Positions 8,053-16,834 are shown, counted from the stretch's first letter. The stretch: 64,000 nt of DNA from Streptomyces sp. CNH099 (GCA_000514715.1 AZWL01000025.1:1-64000), one strand, 5' to 3'. The notes: a model not told the origin generated them from the letters alone. Program-made: numbers and translations.

Positions 8053-8850
8053 GTGCTCGTACTGCTGCCGCCGTCCGAGGGCAAGGCCGAGGCCAGGCGC
8101 GGGGCCGCACTGAAGCTCGACGCGCTCTCCCTGCCCGGGCTCACCGCCGCCCGCGAGGCCGTCCTCGACGAGCTGGTCGCACTCTGCGCCGCCGACGAGG
8201 AGAAGGCCGCCGACGTCCTGGGGCTCACCGACGGCCTGCGCGGCGAAGTCGCGCGCAACGCCCGGCTGCGGACCGCGCCGGCCCGCCCCGCGGGGCAGGT
8301 CTACACCGGCGTGCTCTACGACGCGCTCGGCCTCGCCACGCTCGACCCCGCGGCGAAGCGGCGCGCGTCCGCGTCGCTGCTGGTCTTCTCCGGCCTGTGG
8401 GGCGCCGTCCGCATCGGCGACCGCATCCCCGCGTACCGCTGCTCCATGGGCGTACGCCTCCCCGCCGCCGGCCCGCTCGGCGCCTACTGGCGCGGCCCGC
8501 TCGACGCCGCCCTGCCGGCGGCGGCCGGCCGCGGGCTCGTGCTCGACCTGCGCTCCTCGGCGTACGCGGCGGCCTGGCGCCCGCGCGGCGAGCTGGCGGC
8601 GCGCACGGCCGCGGTGCGGGTGCTGCACGCGACGGTGGTCGACGGGGTGGAGAAGCGGTCGGTGGTCAGCCACTTCAACAAGGCGACGAAGGGCCGGCTG
8701 CTGCGCGACCTGCTGACCGCCGGCGCCAGACCGCGCACTCCCGAGCAGTTGGTCACCGCGCTGCGCGACCTGGGCTACCGGGTGGAGGGCGGGGCACCGC
8801 GGCGCGCGGGGCAGCCGTGGCAGCTGGACGTGGTGGTGACGGAGCTGTAG
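8053..8850 (+). CDS. yaaA: YaaA-family peroxide stress protein
   Basis: YaaA/DUF328 protein, 265 aa. In E. coli YaaA binds DNA and limits free iron during peroxide stress. The family signature LLPPSEGKAEA at the N terminus, the LVFSGLWGAVR core, the IPAYRCSMG region and the SHFNKATKGRL stretch near the C terminus are all present. GTG 8053 is preceded by GGGAGGA (8042-8048); a longer frame from 7948 has no SD. It is transcribed alone, divergent from GH87. Confidence 0.88.
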   Translation: MLVLLPPSEGKAEARRGAALKLDALSLPGLTAAREAVLDELVALCAADEEKAADVLGLTDGLRGEVARNARLRTAPARPAGQVYTGVLYDALGLATLDPAAKRRASASLLVFSGLWGAVRIGDRIPAYRCSMGVRLPAAGPLGAYWRGPLDAALPAAAGRGLVLDLRSSAYAAAWRPRGELAARTAAVRVLHATVVDGVEKRSVVSHFNKATKGRLLRDLLTAGARPRTPEQLVTALRDLGYRVEGGAPRRAGQPWQLDVVVTEL

Positions 8851-8870
8851 CCGCCCCTCTGCCCCTCATT

Positions 8871-8900
8871 CCCGCACCCCCGCCCAGGGTAGGCCGCCCC
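8871..8900. repeat. Intergenic dispersed repeat, copy A
   Basis: A 30-bp block beginning CCCGCACCCCCGCCC and ending GGTAGGCCGCCCC lies 20 nt after the yaaA stop. It recurs with one inserted C at 46237-46266. The 13-bp core GGTAGGCCGCCCC also spans a stop codon at 62515-62527. Confidence 0.6.
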
Positions 8901-8963
8901 ACCGACAACGCAGCGGCCCACCGGCAACGCGGGATCCCGCCGCCACCGGGCGGACCCACCGGA

Positions 8964-8990
8964 TTGCACCGTACGCAACGTGCGTTGCAC
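8964..8990. promoter_or_regulatory. Operator-like palindrome upstream of KDPG aldolase
   Basis: Perfect palindrome GCAACG-TG-CGTTGC (8975-8988) is flanked by two TTGCAC direct repeats 21 bp apart (8964-8969 and 8985-8990). It lies 32 bp upstream of the aldolase GTG and looks like an operator for a dimeric regulator. Confidence 0.45.
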
Positions 8991-9019
8991 CCCCGCGACC
9001 GCGGCGGCACGATGACGAC

Positions 9020-9658
9020 GTGACCACTGACTCCGCCCCCGCCTCCGTCCTCGGCCTCGCCCCCGTCATCCCCGTCGTCGTCCTCGACGACGCCGCCGAC
9101 GCCGTGCCGCTCGCCCGCGCGCTGGTCGCCGGGGGCCTGCCCGCGGTCGAGGTGACCCTGCGCACGCCGGCCGCGCTCGACGCGATCCGGGCCATCGCCG
9201 CCGAGGTGCCGGACGCGGTGGTCGGCGCCGGCACCGTGCTGAGCGCCGCGGCCGTCGACGCCTCCGCCGCCGCGGGCGCCCGGTTCCTCGTCAGCCCCGG
9301 CACCACCGACCGGCTGCTGGCCGCGATGGCCGCCTCGGGGCTGCCCTGCCTGCCGGGGGTCTCCACGGCGTCGGAGGCGATGGGCCTGCTGGAGCGCGGG
9401 GTGACGGAGATGAAGTTCTTCCCGGCGGAAGCGTCCGGCGGGGCGGCGTACCTGAAGTCCCTCGGCCCGCCGCTGCCGCGCGCCCGCTTCTGCCCGACGG
9501 GCGGGATCACGGCGGAGTCGGCGCCCCGGTACCTCGCGCTGCCCAACGTCGGCTGCGTGGGCGGCACGTGGATGCTGCCGCAGGCGGCGCTGGCGGCGAA
9601 GGACTGGGCGACGGTGGAGAGGCTCGCCGGTGAGGCGGCGGCGCTCGGCGGGGGCTGA
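9020..9658 (+). CDS. eda: KDPG/KHG aldolase
   Basis: 2-keto-3-deoxy-6-phosphogluconate / 4-hydroxy-2-oxoglutarate aldolase, 212 aa, cleaving KDPG to pyruvate and glyceraldehyde-3-phosphate. The Schiff-base Lys is in EMKFFPAE (Lys132). The catalytic Glu lies in AVEVTLRT (Glu44), and GAGTVL plus CPTGGI are the phosphate-site loops. GTG 9020 is the natural start because the conserved APVIPVVVL begins soon after, but there is no SD upstream, so a leaderless or weakly initiated mRNA is possible. A palindromic operator lies just upstream. No dehydratase or kinase partner is adjacent, so its pathway here is inferred. It is convergent with the RNase H gene with a 1-nt gap. Confidence 0.9.
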   Translation: MTTDSAPASVLGLAPVIPVVVLDDAADAVPLARALVAGGLPAVEVTLRTPAALDAIRAIAAEVPDAVVGAGTVLSAAAVDASAAAGARFLVSPGTTDRLLAAMAASGLPCLPGVSTASEAMGLLERGVTEMKFFPAEASGGAAYLKSLGPPLPRARFCPTGGITAESAPRYLALPNVGCVGGTWMLPQAALAAKDWATVERLAGEAAALGGG

Positions 9659-9659
9659 G

Positions 9660-10841
9660 TCAGCGCAGGTGGGCGGTGTCGTTCAGGAGGCGTACGCTCG
9701 CGTGCCCGTCCGCGTAGTACGCGACCTCCGACAGCGACGCCGCCGACAGCTCCATGCGGAACAGCGACTCCGGCGGGGCGCCCAGGGCCAGCCGGACCAG
9801 GGTCTTGACCGGGGTCACGTGGGTGACGAGGAGCACCGTGCGGCCGGCGTAGCGGGCGAGGATCTTGTCGCGGGAGAGCGCGACGCGGCGGCTGACCTCG
9901 GCGAAGGACTCCCCGTCGCCGGTGGGGGCCGCCTTCGTGGAGCGCAGCCAGGCGGCGAGGTCGCCGGGGTGGCGCTCCCGCACCTCCGCGAACGTCAGCC
10001 CCTCCCAGGCGCCGAAGTCCGCCTCGCGCACGCCGTCGTCGACCCGGACGTCGAGCCCGAGCCGGCCGGCGACCGCGTCCGCGGTCTCGCGGCAGCGGCG
10101 CAGCGGGGAGCTGACGACGGCCTGGACGGTGCCGCGGGCGGCGAGGTGGGCGGCGGCGGCCGCGGCCTGGGCGCGGCCGGCGGCGGAGAGCGCGGGGTCG
10201 GTGCCGCCGCTGCCGGAGAACCGCTTCTGCGGGGTGAGGTCCGTCTCGCCGTGCCGAAGCAGGAGGAGCGTGGTCGGCGCCCCGAGGTCGCCACCCCAGC
10301 CCACGGCGGCGGTCGCGGCCCCGGCGCCGCCCTCGGCGGCCGTGCCGGAGCCCTCCGGCGCACCGGCGCCGCCCTCCTCGTCCAGCTCCGCCCGCGACCC
10401 CGCCGCGCTCCACTGCCCGCCGCGCCTGCCCGCGTCCATCGCCTCGTTCGCGAGCCGGTCCGCGTGCTTGTTCTTCTCCCGCGGGATCCACTCGTACGAC
10501 ACCCGCCCCGGCGGGAAGACGTCCCGCGCCTCGGCGGCCAGCTCCCGCATCCCGGGGTGCTTGATCTTCCAGCGGCCCGACATCTGCTCGACGACCAGCT
10601 TGGAGTCCATCCGCACCCGGACCTCCGCGTCCGGGTCGAGCGCCCGCGCCGCCCGCAGCCCGGCGATGAGCCCCCGGTACTCCGCGACGTTGTTGCTCGC
10701 CACGCCCACGTACGCCGCGTCCTCGGCCAGCACCGCGCCGGCCGCGTCGCGCACCACGGCGCCGTACCCCGCGGGCCCCGGGTTCCCCCGCGAGCCGCCG
10801 TCCGCCTCGACGACGAACTCCCGCCGGGACGAGCCCGGCAT
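9660..10841 (-). CDS. Bifunctional RNase HI / histidine phosphatase fusion
   Basis: Two-domain protein of 393 aa. Residues about 8-135 are RNase HI with acidic residues Asp14 (EADGGSRGNPG), Glu54 (NNVAEYRGL), Asp79 (RMDSKLVV) and Asp in HADRLANEA. After an Ala/Gly-rich linker (about 140-190), the C-terminal half is a phosphoglycerate-mutase-like phosphatase with LLLRHGETD and a late TH motif (VLLVTHVTPVK). The arrangement matches the actinobacterial RNase H/acid (alpha-ribazole-like) phosphatase seen in mycobacteria (Rv2228c type), where RNase H removes RNA-DNA hybrids. ATG 10841 overlaps the DUF164 stop in TGATG, so it is translationally coupled as the last gene of the operon. Confidence 0.9.
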   Translation of the reverse strand: MPGSSRREFVVEADGGSRGNPGPAGYGAVVRDAAGAVLAEDAAYVGVASNNVAEYRGLIAGLRAARALDPDAEVRVRMDSKLVVEQMSGRWKIKHPGMRELAAEARDVFPPGRVSYEWIPREKNKHADRLANEAMDAGRRGGQWSAAGSRAELDEEGGAGAPEGSGTAAEGGAGAATAAVGWGGDLGAPTTLLLLRHGETDLTPQKRFSGSGGTDPALSAAGRAQAAAAAAHLAARGTVQAVVSSPLRRCRETADAVAGRLGLDVRVDDGVREADFGAWEGLTFAEVRERHPGDLAAWLRSTKAAPTGDGESFAEVSRRVALSRDKILARYAGRTVLLVTHVTPVKTLVRLALGAPPESLFRMELSAASLSEVAYYADGHASVRLLNDTAHLR

Positions 10842-11584
10842 CAGAGGCCGGATTCGGGCGTACGGACCAGGATGCGGCGGCAGTTCTCGCACCGTACGAC
10901 GGCGTCGGGGGCCGCGGCCCGGACCTCGTTGATCTCGGTGATGTTCAACTCCAGCCGGCAGCCCTCGCAGCGCCGCTGGTACAGCCGGGCCGCGCCGACG
11001 CCGCCCTGCTGCTCGCGCAGCTTGTCGTACAGCGTCAGCAGGTCCGCGGGGATCTCCCCGGCGGCCTCCTGCCGCTCCTTGGCGACCGTGCCGGCCTCGG
11101 CGTCGATCTCGCCGACGGCCGCGTCGCGCCGCGCCGTGGCGTCCGCGATCCTGGCCTGAACCGACTCGACCCGCCCGGTCAGCTCCGCCACCCGCTCCTG
11201 CACGGACTCGCGGCGCTCCATGACCTCCAGGACCACGTCCTCCAGGTCGCTCTGCCGCCGCGCCAGCGACGCGATCTCGCTCTGCAGGCTCTCCAGGTCC
11301 TTGGGCGAGGTCACCGCGCCGGAGTCCAGCCGCTGCTGGTCGCGCGCGGCGCGCTGGCGCACCTGGTCGACGTCCTTCTCGGCCTTGGCCTGCTCGCGCT
11401 CGGTGTCGCTCTCCTCGGTCTGCGCGGCGACGAGCAGGTCGCGGTGCTGCACGAGGTCGGCCTCCAGGCCGGCGACCTCCTCGTGCTCGGGGAGGGTGCG
11501 GCGGCGGTGCTGCAGCTGGGTGAGGCGGACGTCGAGGGCCTGGACGTCCAGCAGGCGGATCTGGTCGGCGGGCGCGGCTTTCAA
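10841..11584 (-). CDS. DUF164 coiled-coil zinc-ribbon protein
   Basis: C4-type zinc-ribbon protein, 247 aa. A long charged coiled coil (about 30-180) is followed by CEGC and CENC knuckles in the last 45 residues. The family is widespread in bacteria and its role is unsettled; some relatives are linked to nucleic-acid or flagellar functions. The start is TTG 11584, giving M-KAAPADQIRLLDVQ, with GGAG 8 nt upstream and a TTGA overlap with the Nif3 stop. A start inside the upstream gene would have no SD. It is the middle gene of a three-gene operon conserved in actinobacteria. Confidence 0.88.
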   Translation of the reverse strand: MKAAPADQIRLLDVQALDVRLTQLQHRRRTLPEHEEVAGLEADLVQHRDLLVAAQTEESDTEREQAKAEKDVDQVRQRAARDQQRLDSGAVTSPKDLESLQSEIASLARRQSDLEDVVLEVMERRESVQERVAELTGRVESVQARIADATARRDAAVGEIDAEAGTVAKERQEAAGEIPADLLTLYDKLREQQGGVGAARLYQRRCEGCRLELNITEINEVRAAAPDAVVRCENCRRILVRTPESGL

Positions 11585-12504
11585 GCTGGCTGCTCCGGGC
11601 TCGTAGGGGCAAGGCTGGCGTGGGGGGTCGGCGGCCCCGCGGTGCTCGCGGTCGGGGCGGCGGAGTGAGTGGTCCAGGGGTCGGTCACGATACGCGACAC
11701 ATGGGTGCGCAGACCCCACGCGTTCCGGTCCGAGATCGCGTCCAGCTGCGCGGCGGCCTGCTCGCACCAGGGCCACTCCGTGGCCCAGTGGCCCGCGTCG
11801 ATCAGGTACGGGCGGCCGCCGGCGGCGAGCGCGGCGTGCTGCTGCGCCTCCGAGACCGGGTGGTGGCGCAGGTCGGCGGTGACGTAGACGTCGACGCCGG
11901 CGGCGCGGACGGCGTCGAAGAGGCCGTCGCCGGAGCCGCCGCAGACGGCGGCCGTACGGACCTCGCCGGCCGGGTCGCCGGCGACGCGCAGCCCGGTGGC
12001 GGTGCGCGGCAGGGACGCGGCGGCGCGGTCGGCGAACTCCCGCAGCGGCACGGGGGCGTCCAGCTCGCCGAGGCGGCCGAGGCCGCGGCGGCCGGCCGGA
12101 TCGCCGGGGGCATCGGCGTCGGGCACGAGCGGACCGGTGACGCGGAGGCCGAGGGCGCCGGCGAGGGCGTCGGAGACGCCGGGGTCGGCGCGGTCGGCGT
12201 TGGTGTGGGCGACGTGCAGGGCGACGTCGTTCTTGATGAGCGTGTGCACGACGCGGCCCTTGAACGTGCCGGCCGAGACGGTCGACGTACCGCGCAGGTA
12301 GAGCGGGTGGTGGGTGACGAGCAGGCCGGCGCCCAGCTCCACGGCCTCGTCGACGACCTCCCGCACCGGGTCGACCGCGAACAGGACGCGCTCCACACGG
12401 GCGTCCGGGTCGCCGCACACCGTGCCGACCGCGTCCCACGGCTCGGCGCGGCCGGCGGGCCAGAGGGCTTCGAGCGCGGCGACGACGTCGGATAGAGCGG
12501 GCAC
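11581..12504 (-). CDS. Nif3/YbgI-like dinuclear metal protein
   Basis: Nif3-like protein, 307 aa, whose relatives form toroidal hexamers with two metal ions per subunit. Metal ligands are visible: His65-His66 in LLVTHHPLYL, His100 and Asp104 in HVAHTNAD, and the late GHWATE motif. E. coli YbgI-type proteins are proposed metallohydrolases or GTP cyclohydrolase relatives. GTG 12504 starts MPALSDVVAALE, with little SD. It heads the operon Nif3-DUF164-RNase H/phosphatase, all joined by overlapping stop/start codons. The C-terminal 25 residues are Ala/Pro/Thr-rich and probably disordered. Confidence 0.88.
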   Translation of the reverse strand: MPALSDVVAALEALWPAGRAEPWDAVGTVCGDPDARVERVLFAVDPVREVVDEAVELGAGLLVTHHPLYLRGTSTVSAGTFKGRVVHTLIKNDVALHVAHTNADRADPGVSDALAGALGLRVTGPLVPDADAPGDPAGRRGLGRLGELDAPVPLREFADRAAASLPRTATGLRVAGDPAGEVRTAAVCGGSGDGLFDAVRAAGVDVYVTADLRHHPVSEAQQHAALAAGGRPYLIDAGHWATEWPWCEQAAAQLDAISDRNAWGLRTHVSRIVTDPWTTHSAAPTASTAGPPTPHASLAPTSPEQPA

Positions 12505-12681
12505 GGGGCAAGGCTACCTCCGCCGGCGCGGCCGGGGCGCGGCACCCGCTCGTATGCACAACGGTGCGGCGCGGCGCGGCGGAACGCCGTATCCGCCATC
12601 CCTTCGGGTGAAGTCACGGACGCCGCGCCGATTGCTTTGACGTGCGAAAACTACCTTCGCGAGCGGAGGTGAGGGGACCGG

Positions 12682-14352
12682 ATGAGGCCCAGTGCAGAAT
12701 CGATTCCGTCAGCGACGACCGAGACGGCGGGAACGGCCGCACCACAGGCCGCGGCGACGGACGCGGTAGCCGCCGAGGCGGTGGACCGGGAAGCGGACTC
12801 GGACAGGGGGGCGGGGTCGCACTCGGGTACGGGGACAGACCCCGGCTCGGGAACGCGGACGGGAGCGGCCGGCTCCGCGACGCCGGCGGAGGCGGAAGAA
12901 CCGACCGGACCGGGGAAACCGGGAGAGCCGACCGCACCGGGGACGCTGACGGTGCCCGGCGCGACGGCCGGGAGCACCGCGGGGGCGGCGGCCGCGCCGG
13001 GCACGGCGGCACCGGCGGGAGCGGCGGCGGCTCCGGGCCCGCCCGCGCCCGCGACGGTCGCGGTCTCCACACCGGCACCCGGCACCACGACTCCCGCCGC
13101 CACACCGCATCCCGACTCCCCCGCCGCCACACCACCTCCCCGCTCCCCCGGGACCGGCCGCCGCGCCGGCCCCGGGCGCCCCGTCGGCCGGGCCGGCTTC
13201 ACGCTCACCGCCGACGGCGCGTACGGCGCCTGCCTCGCCACGGACGCCGACGGCCACTGGTACCCCGAACGCTGGACCCTCCACGGCCCCGAGCCCTACA
13301 CCGTCCCGCTGCCCTGCGCCCAGCCCGAGGAGCCCGGGACCACGGTGCTGCCGCTCGCCGACGGCCGCGTGCTGATCCGCCGGCTCGTCGCCGGCACCGA
13401 GCACACCTTCTCGCTCCTGCACCCCTCCGGCCCCGACACCACCGAGCAGGCCCTCGGTCCGGTGCCCGCGCCGCGGCTCGCCCTGGTGCCGCCCGCAATG
13501 GAAAGCGCCGAGGTGTACGCGCTGGCGCCCCCGGACCCGGACGGGGAGACCACGGCCGTGTGGCGGGTGTACGGGGGCGGGTTCGCGGGCGGCGGCGCGG
13601 AACGGCCGGAGCGGGTCGGCGAGGTGCCGGGGCGGTGTGTGGGGCGCGGCTGGCTGGACCGTACGGGGCGGGCGCTCGCCGTCGACCAGGAACTGGCCGG
13701 GCGGACGAAGACCGTCACGGTCGGGCTGCACGGCGGGGTGGAGGTCAGCCCGCTGCTGCAGCTCACCGCCGAGAGCAACGACCGCCTGCTGCTCGCCGAC
13801 CCCGACAGCGGGCTGCTGCTGCTGCGTTCCGACGCCCCCGGGCGCGACCGGCTGGGGTGGGGGGTGCTGGGCAGCGGGCGGCCGGTGCGGTTTCCCGAGG
13901 CCCTGTGCCCGCGGGACACGGCGGTGACGCCGTTCGCGGTGCAGCCGGGGCAGGTGCTGACGCCGGAGCAGTGCGGGGTGGCGCTGCGGCTCGACGGTCC
14001 CGGCGGCTGCCGGCTGGGGGTGTGGCGGCCCGTGGCGCGGCGGCTCGTCCAACTGCCGCCGCTGCCGGGGTGGATCACCGGCAGCGGGCTGTGGACGGAG
14101 TCCGGCGAGCTGCGGCTGCCGTACGCCACGCCGGCGCAGCCCTGCGGGCTGGCCCGGCTCGCGGTCCCCGACCCGGCGGCGGACCCCGCCGGAGAGCCGG
14201 CGGCCGGGTTACGGGACGGGGCGCCCCCGGCGCCGGCGGACTCCGCCCCGGACGGAGCCGCGGGTACCGCCGAAGCCACCGGTACCGCCGGCACCGCCCC
14301 GGAGCGGGGCGCCGCAACGCGCCCCGTACCGCTGCGGCACGCCCCGCTCTGA
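12682..14352 (+). CDS. Hypothetical protein with Pro/Ala-rich disordered N terminus
   Basis: Unrecognised 556-aa protein. Residues about 1-170 are low-complexity Ala/Pro/Thr/Gly with no signal peptide. From about 172 (AGFTLTADGAYGACL) to about 500 is a folded, Trp/Gly-rich region with repeated short strands (DGHWYPERWTLHG, RVLIRRLVAGTEHTF, AVWRVYGGGF, SGLLLLRSD) that could be a beta-propeller. A second disordered Ala-rich tail ends the protein. ATG 12682 has GGAGG and GAGGGG upstream (12665-12676). It is divergent from the Nif3 operon across 177 nt. No function is proposed. Confidence 0.7.
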   Translation: MRPSAESIPSATTETAGTAAPQAAATDAVAAEAVDREADSDRGAGSHSGTGTDPGSGTRTGAAGSATPAEAEEPTGPGKPGEPTAPGTLTVPGATAGSTAGAAAAPGTAAPAGAAAAPGPPAPATVAVSTPAPGTTTPAATPHPDSPAATPPPRSPGTGRRAGPGRPVGRAGFTLTADGAYGACLATDADGHWYPERWTLHGPEPYTVPLPCAQPEEPGTTVLPLADGRVLIRRLVAGTEHTFSLLHPSGPDTTEQALGPVPAPRLALVPPAMESAEVYALAPPDPDGETTAVWRVYGGGFAGGGAERPERVGEVPGRCVGRGWLDRTGRALAVDQELAGRTKTVTVGLHGGVEVSPLLQLTAESNDRLLLADPDSGLLLLRSDAPGRDRLGWGVLGSGRPVRFPEALCPRDTAVTPFAVQPGQVLTPEQCGVALRLDGPGGCRLGVWRPVARRLVQLPPLPGWITGSGLWTESGELRLPYATPAQPCGLARLAVPDPAADPAGEPAAGLRDGAPPAPADSAPDGAAGTAEATGTAGTAPERGAATRPVPLRHAPL

Positions 14353-14404
14353 GCCGTGGCCGCGCGGCGCGGCGACCGCGCCCCCGCGTACGTGCCGACC
14401 GCGC

Positions 14405-15280
14405 TCAGCGGTACTCGACCACCGTGTCCGCCAGCACCGGCGCCTCGCCCCGCTCGACCGCCCCCGCGGTCAGCCGGATCCGCCCGGCCCCCGCCGCCCC
14501 CGGCTCCGGCCACATCCGGATCCGCAGCGTCTCGCCCGGGTACACCACCCCCGCGAACCGCGTCGCGTACGACCGCACCCGGCCGACGTCCCCGTCCAGC
14601 ACCGTGTCCACCGCCGCCTTCAGCGCCATCCCGTACGAGCACAGCCCGTGCAGGATCGGCCGCTCGAACCCGGCCAGCGCGGCGAACTCCGGGTCGGCGT
14701 GCAGGGGGTTCCAGTCGCCGGACAGCCGGTAGAGCAGGGCCTGGTCGGCGCGGATGCCGCGGTCGACGACGTACGCCGGCTCCCGCCCGGGCGCGGGCAG
14801 CCGCGGCGACGGGCCGCGCTCGCCGCCGAAGCCGCCCTCGCCGCGCACGTAGAGCTGGGTGTCGGAGGTCCACAGCGGGCCGTCGCGGTCGGCCGCCTCG
14901 GAGCGCAGCACCAGCACGGCGGCCTTGCCCTTGTCGTACACCGCGGCGATGCGCGACGTCCGGGTCGCCTCGCCGGCGGGCGGCAGCGTGCGGTGCAGCG
15001 CGATGCGCTGGGCGCCGTGGAGTACGGCGGTGAGGTCGACGTCCACGCCGGGGGCGTCGAGCCCCGCGCCCTCGCCGGCCACGCCGCCGTCGCCGGCGAC
15101 GGTGACGAAGCTGGGCAGCACGTGCAGCCGGCTCTCCAGGACGTAGCGCAGCTCGCCGGGGTCGGTGGCGGGGCGGCCGGCGCCGATGCCCAGGTGGTAG
15201 AGGAGGACGTCCTTCCGGGTCCAGGCGAGCGTGGTCACGCGGGGCTCGGCCGCGAGGGCCCGGGCGGCGTCGATGGGCAT
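14405..15280 (-). CDS. MaoC-type enoyl-CoA hydratase 2
   Basis: Double-hotdog (R)-specific enoyl-CoA hydratase, 291 aa, like the hydratase-2 domain of peroxisomal multifunctional enzyme. The N-terminal hotdog (about 1-145) is followed by the catalytic hotdog with DWNPLHADPEFAALAGFERP and ILHGLCSYGMALKA (about 185-220), which include the His/Asp dyad. It would hydrate trans-2-enoyl-CoA in fatty-acid or steroid side-chain oxidation. ATG 15280 was chosen (MPIDAARAL) with GGAG upstream. A KstR-like operator lies about 150 bp upstream and a KstR-like regulator is encoded 7 kb away, which supports a lipid or steroid role. It stands alone. Confidence 0.85.
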   Translation of the reverse strand: MPIDAARALAAEPRVTTLAWTRKDVLLYHLGIGAGRPATDPGELRYVLESRLHVLPSFVTVAGDGGVAGEGAGLDAPGVDVDLTAVLHGAQRIALHRTLPPAGEATRTSRIAAVYDKGKAAVLVLRSEAADRDGPLWTSDTQLYVRGEGGFGGERGPSPRLPAPGREPAYVVDRGIRADQALLYRLSGDWNPLHADPEFAALAGFERPILHGLCSYGMALKAAVDTVLDGDVGRVRSYATRFAGVVYPGETLRIRMWPEPGAAGAGRIRLTAGAVERGEAPVLADTVVEYR

Positions 15281-15344
15281 GGCGGTGCTGGCTCCTTCGC
15301 CGTGCGGGTGACCGGGGCCCGCGGCACGCGGTGCGCGGGTCCTT

Positions 15345-15406
15345 CGAGAGCGCGAGAAGACCCCGGCGTGCCGTCCGCACCAGTCGGCACGCCGGGGTCG
15401 CTCTCG
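15345..15406. other. Large interrupted hairpin in divergent intergenic region
   Basis: A 15-bp perfect stem (15359-15373 with 15385-15399, 11-nt loop) is extended by a second perfect arm (CGAGAGC with GCTCTCG), interrupted by a 6-nt bulge on one side. It lies in the 363-nt gap between the divergent maoC and capA-like genes, so it is in the maoC 5' region rather than after any gene. It may be a terminator for unannotated transcription from the right or a 5'-UTR structure. Confidence 0.5.
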
Positions 15407-15431
15407 GGAACGGCGACGTGACGCTTGTGAC

Positions 15432-15445
15432 AAGAACACGTTCTA
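15432..15445. promoter_or_regulatory. KstR-like operator near maoC
   Basis: AAGAACACGTTCTA-type element: 7 of the 8 fixed bases of the KstR consensus TNNAACNNGTTNNA match (A instead of T at the first position). It lies about 150 bp upstream of the maoC ATG. A better match occurs upstream of the KstR-like gene at 23040. Confidence 0.45.
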
Positions 15446-15643
15446 GCCGTCGGTTACATGTATAACGCAGTCCTCCGCGGTTGGGAAGACCGGCAAGCCC
15501 GCCCCGCTGACACCCCGTCAGCATTCGGCCACCTGCGGTCACGGCTCCCCGGGGGCGCATATGCGCGATCCCGGGCCGCCGTTCAGGGGACAGCCCCGGC
15601 CGGGCTTCTTGTATGGCCTGCCCCGCTCCTGTGCATTCAAGAC

Positions 15644-16834
15644 ATGCGCGTATATAAAACGACTAGTACAACCGCCGGGGCCCTGGCGCTCGCCGCCGCC
15701 CTGCTCGCCGCCGCCACCGCATGCGCCCACGGGCCGGCCGACACCACCCCCGACGAGGGCAAGGCCCCCGGCAAGGAGGCGCGGTCGCCCTTCACCCTGG
15801 TCGCCACCGGCGACATTCTCCCGCACGACTCGGTCATCGAGCAGGCCGGCCGGGACGCCGGCGGCGACGGCCACGACTTCGCTCCCATGCTGGCCGGCGT
15901 CAAGCCCGTCATCTCCGCCGCCGACCTGGCGATCTGCCACGTGGAGACCAGTTTCGGGCCGCCCGGCGGCCCCTACACCGGCTACCCGTCCTTCGCCTCG
16001 CCGCCCCAGATCGCCGCCGCCGTCGAGGCCACCGGCTACGACTCCTGCTCCACCGCCTCCAACCACACGCTCGACTCCGGCTTCCCCGGCGTCCGCCGCA
16101 CGCTCGACGCCCTCGACGCCGCCGGCGTCGCGCACACCGGCTCCGCCCGCACCCCCGCCGAGGCGCAGCGGCCGGCGCTGCTGGAGGCGGGCGGCGCGAT
16201 CGTGGCGCAACTGGCGTACACCTACGGCACGAACGGCATCTCCGCCCCGCCGGACAAGCCGTGGGCGGTGAACATCACCGACCCCGAGCGGATCGTCTCC
16301 GACGCGCGGCGCGCCCGCCGGGCCGGCGCCGACGTGGTCGTCGTCAGCCTGCACTGGGGCACCGAGTGGCAGGACGCGCCGGACGCCGCGCAGCGGCGGC
16401 TCGCCCGCGAGCTGACCGCCTCGCGGTCGGCCGGGGCGCCGGACGTGGACCTCATCCTCGGTACGCACGCCCACGTGCCGCAGGCGTACGAGAAGGTGAA
16501 CGGCACCTGGGTCGTCTACGGCATGGGCGACCAGATCGCCGGCCGCATGATCAACCACGCGGGCGAGCGCGACCCGCGCGGCAACCAGGGCACCATCGGC
16601 CGCTTCACCTTCTCCCCGCCGGGTCCGGGCAGCGCCCGCTGGCAGGTGACGAAGGCGGAGTTCCTGCCGCAGCTGATGGACCACGAGAGCGCGGGGCCGC
16701 CGCGGGTCGTCGACCTGAACGCCGAACTGGCCGACGGCGACGCCCCGGAGCACTACGAGCGCGTACGCGACCGCATCGGCGACGTCGTCCTCAGCCGCGG
16801 CGCGGAGGCGGACGGGCTGACGACGCCCCGCTGA
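15644..16834 (+). CDS. CapA/PgsA-like metallophosphatase lipoprotein
   Basis: CapA-family protein, 396 aa, with a calcineurin-like metallophosphatase fold. Family members take part in poly-gamma-glutamate capsule assembly, but many actinobacterial copies are orphans. The N terminus is a signal peptide ending LLAAATAC (Cys27), a plausible if non-ideal lipobox. Motifs follow in order: TGDILPHDSV, CHVETSF, STASNHTLDSG, SLHWGTEW, GTHAHVPQ and YGMGDQIAGR, the last two being metal/active-site loops. ATG 15644 has no good SD, and the frame upstream (to 15458) looks non-coding, so the exact start is uncertain. No pgsB/C-like genes are adjacent, which argues against a capsule operon. Confidence 0.82.
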   Translation: MRVYKTTSTTAGALALAAALLAAATACAHGPADTTPDEGKAPGKEARSPFTLVATGDILPHDSVIEQAGRDAGGDGHDFAPMLAGVKPVISAADLAICHVETSFGPPGGPYTGYPSFASPPQIAAAVEATGYDSCSTASNHTLDSGFPGVRRTLDALDAAGVAHTGSARTPAEAQRPALLEAGGAIVAQLAYTYGTNGISAPPDKPWAVNITDPERIVSDARRARRAGADVVVVSLHWGTEWQDAPDAAQRRLARELTASRSAGAPDVDLILGTHAHVPQAYEKVNGTWVVYGMGDQIAGRMINHAGERDPRGNQGTIGRFTFSPPGPGSARWQVTKAEFLPQLMDHESAGPPRVVDLNAELADGDAPEHYERVRDRIGDVVLSRGAEADGLTTPR

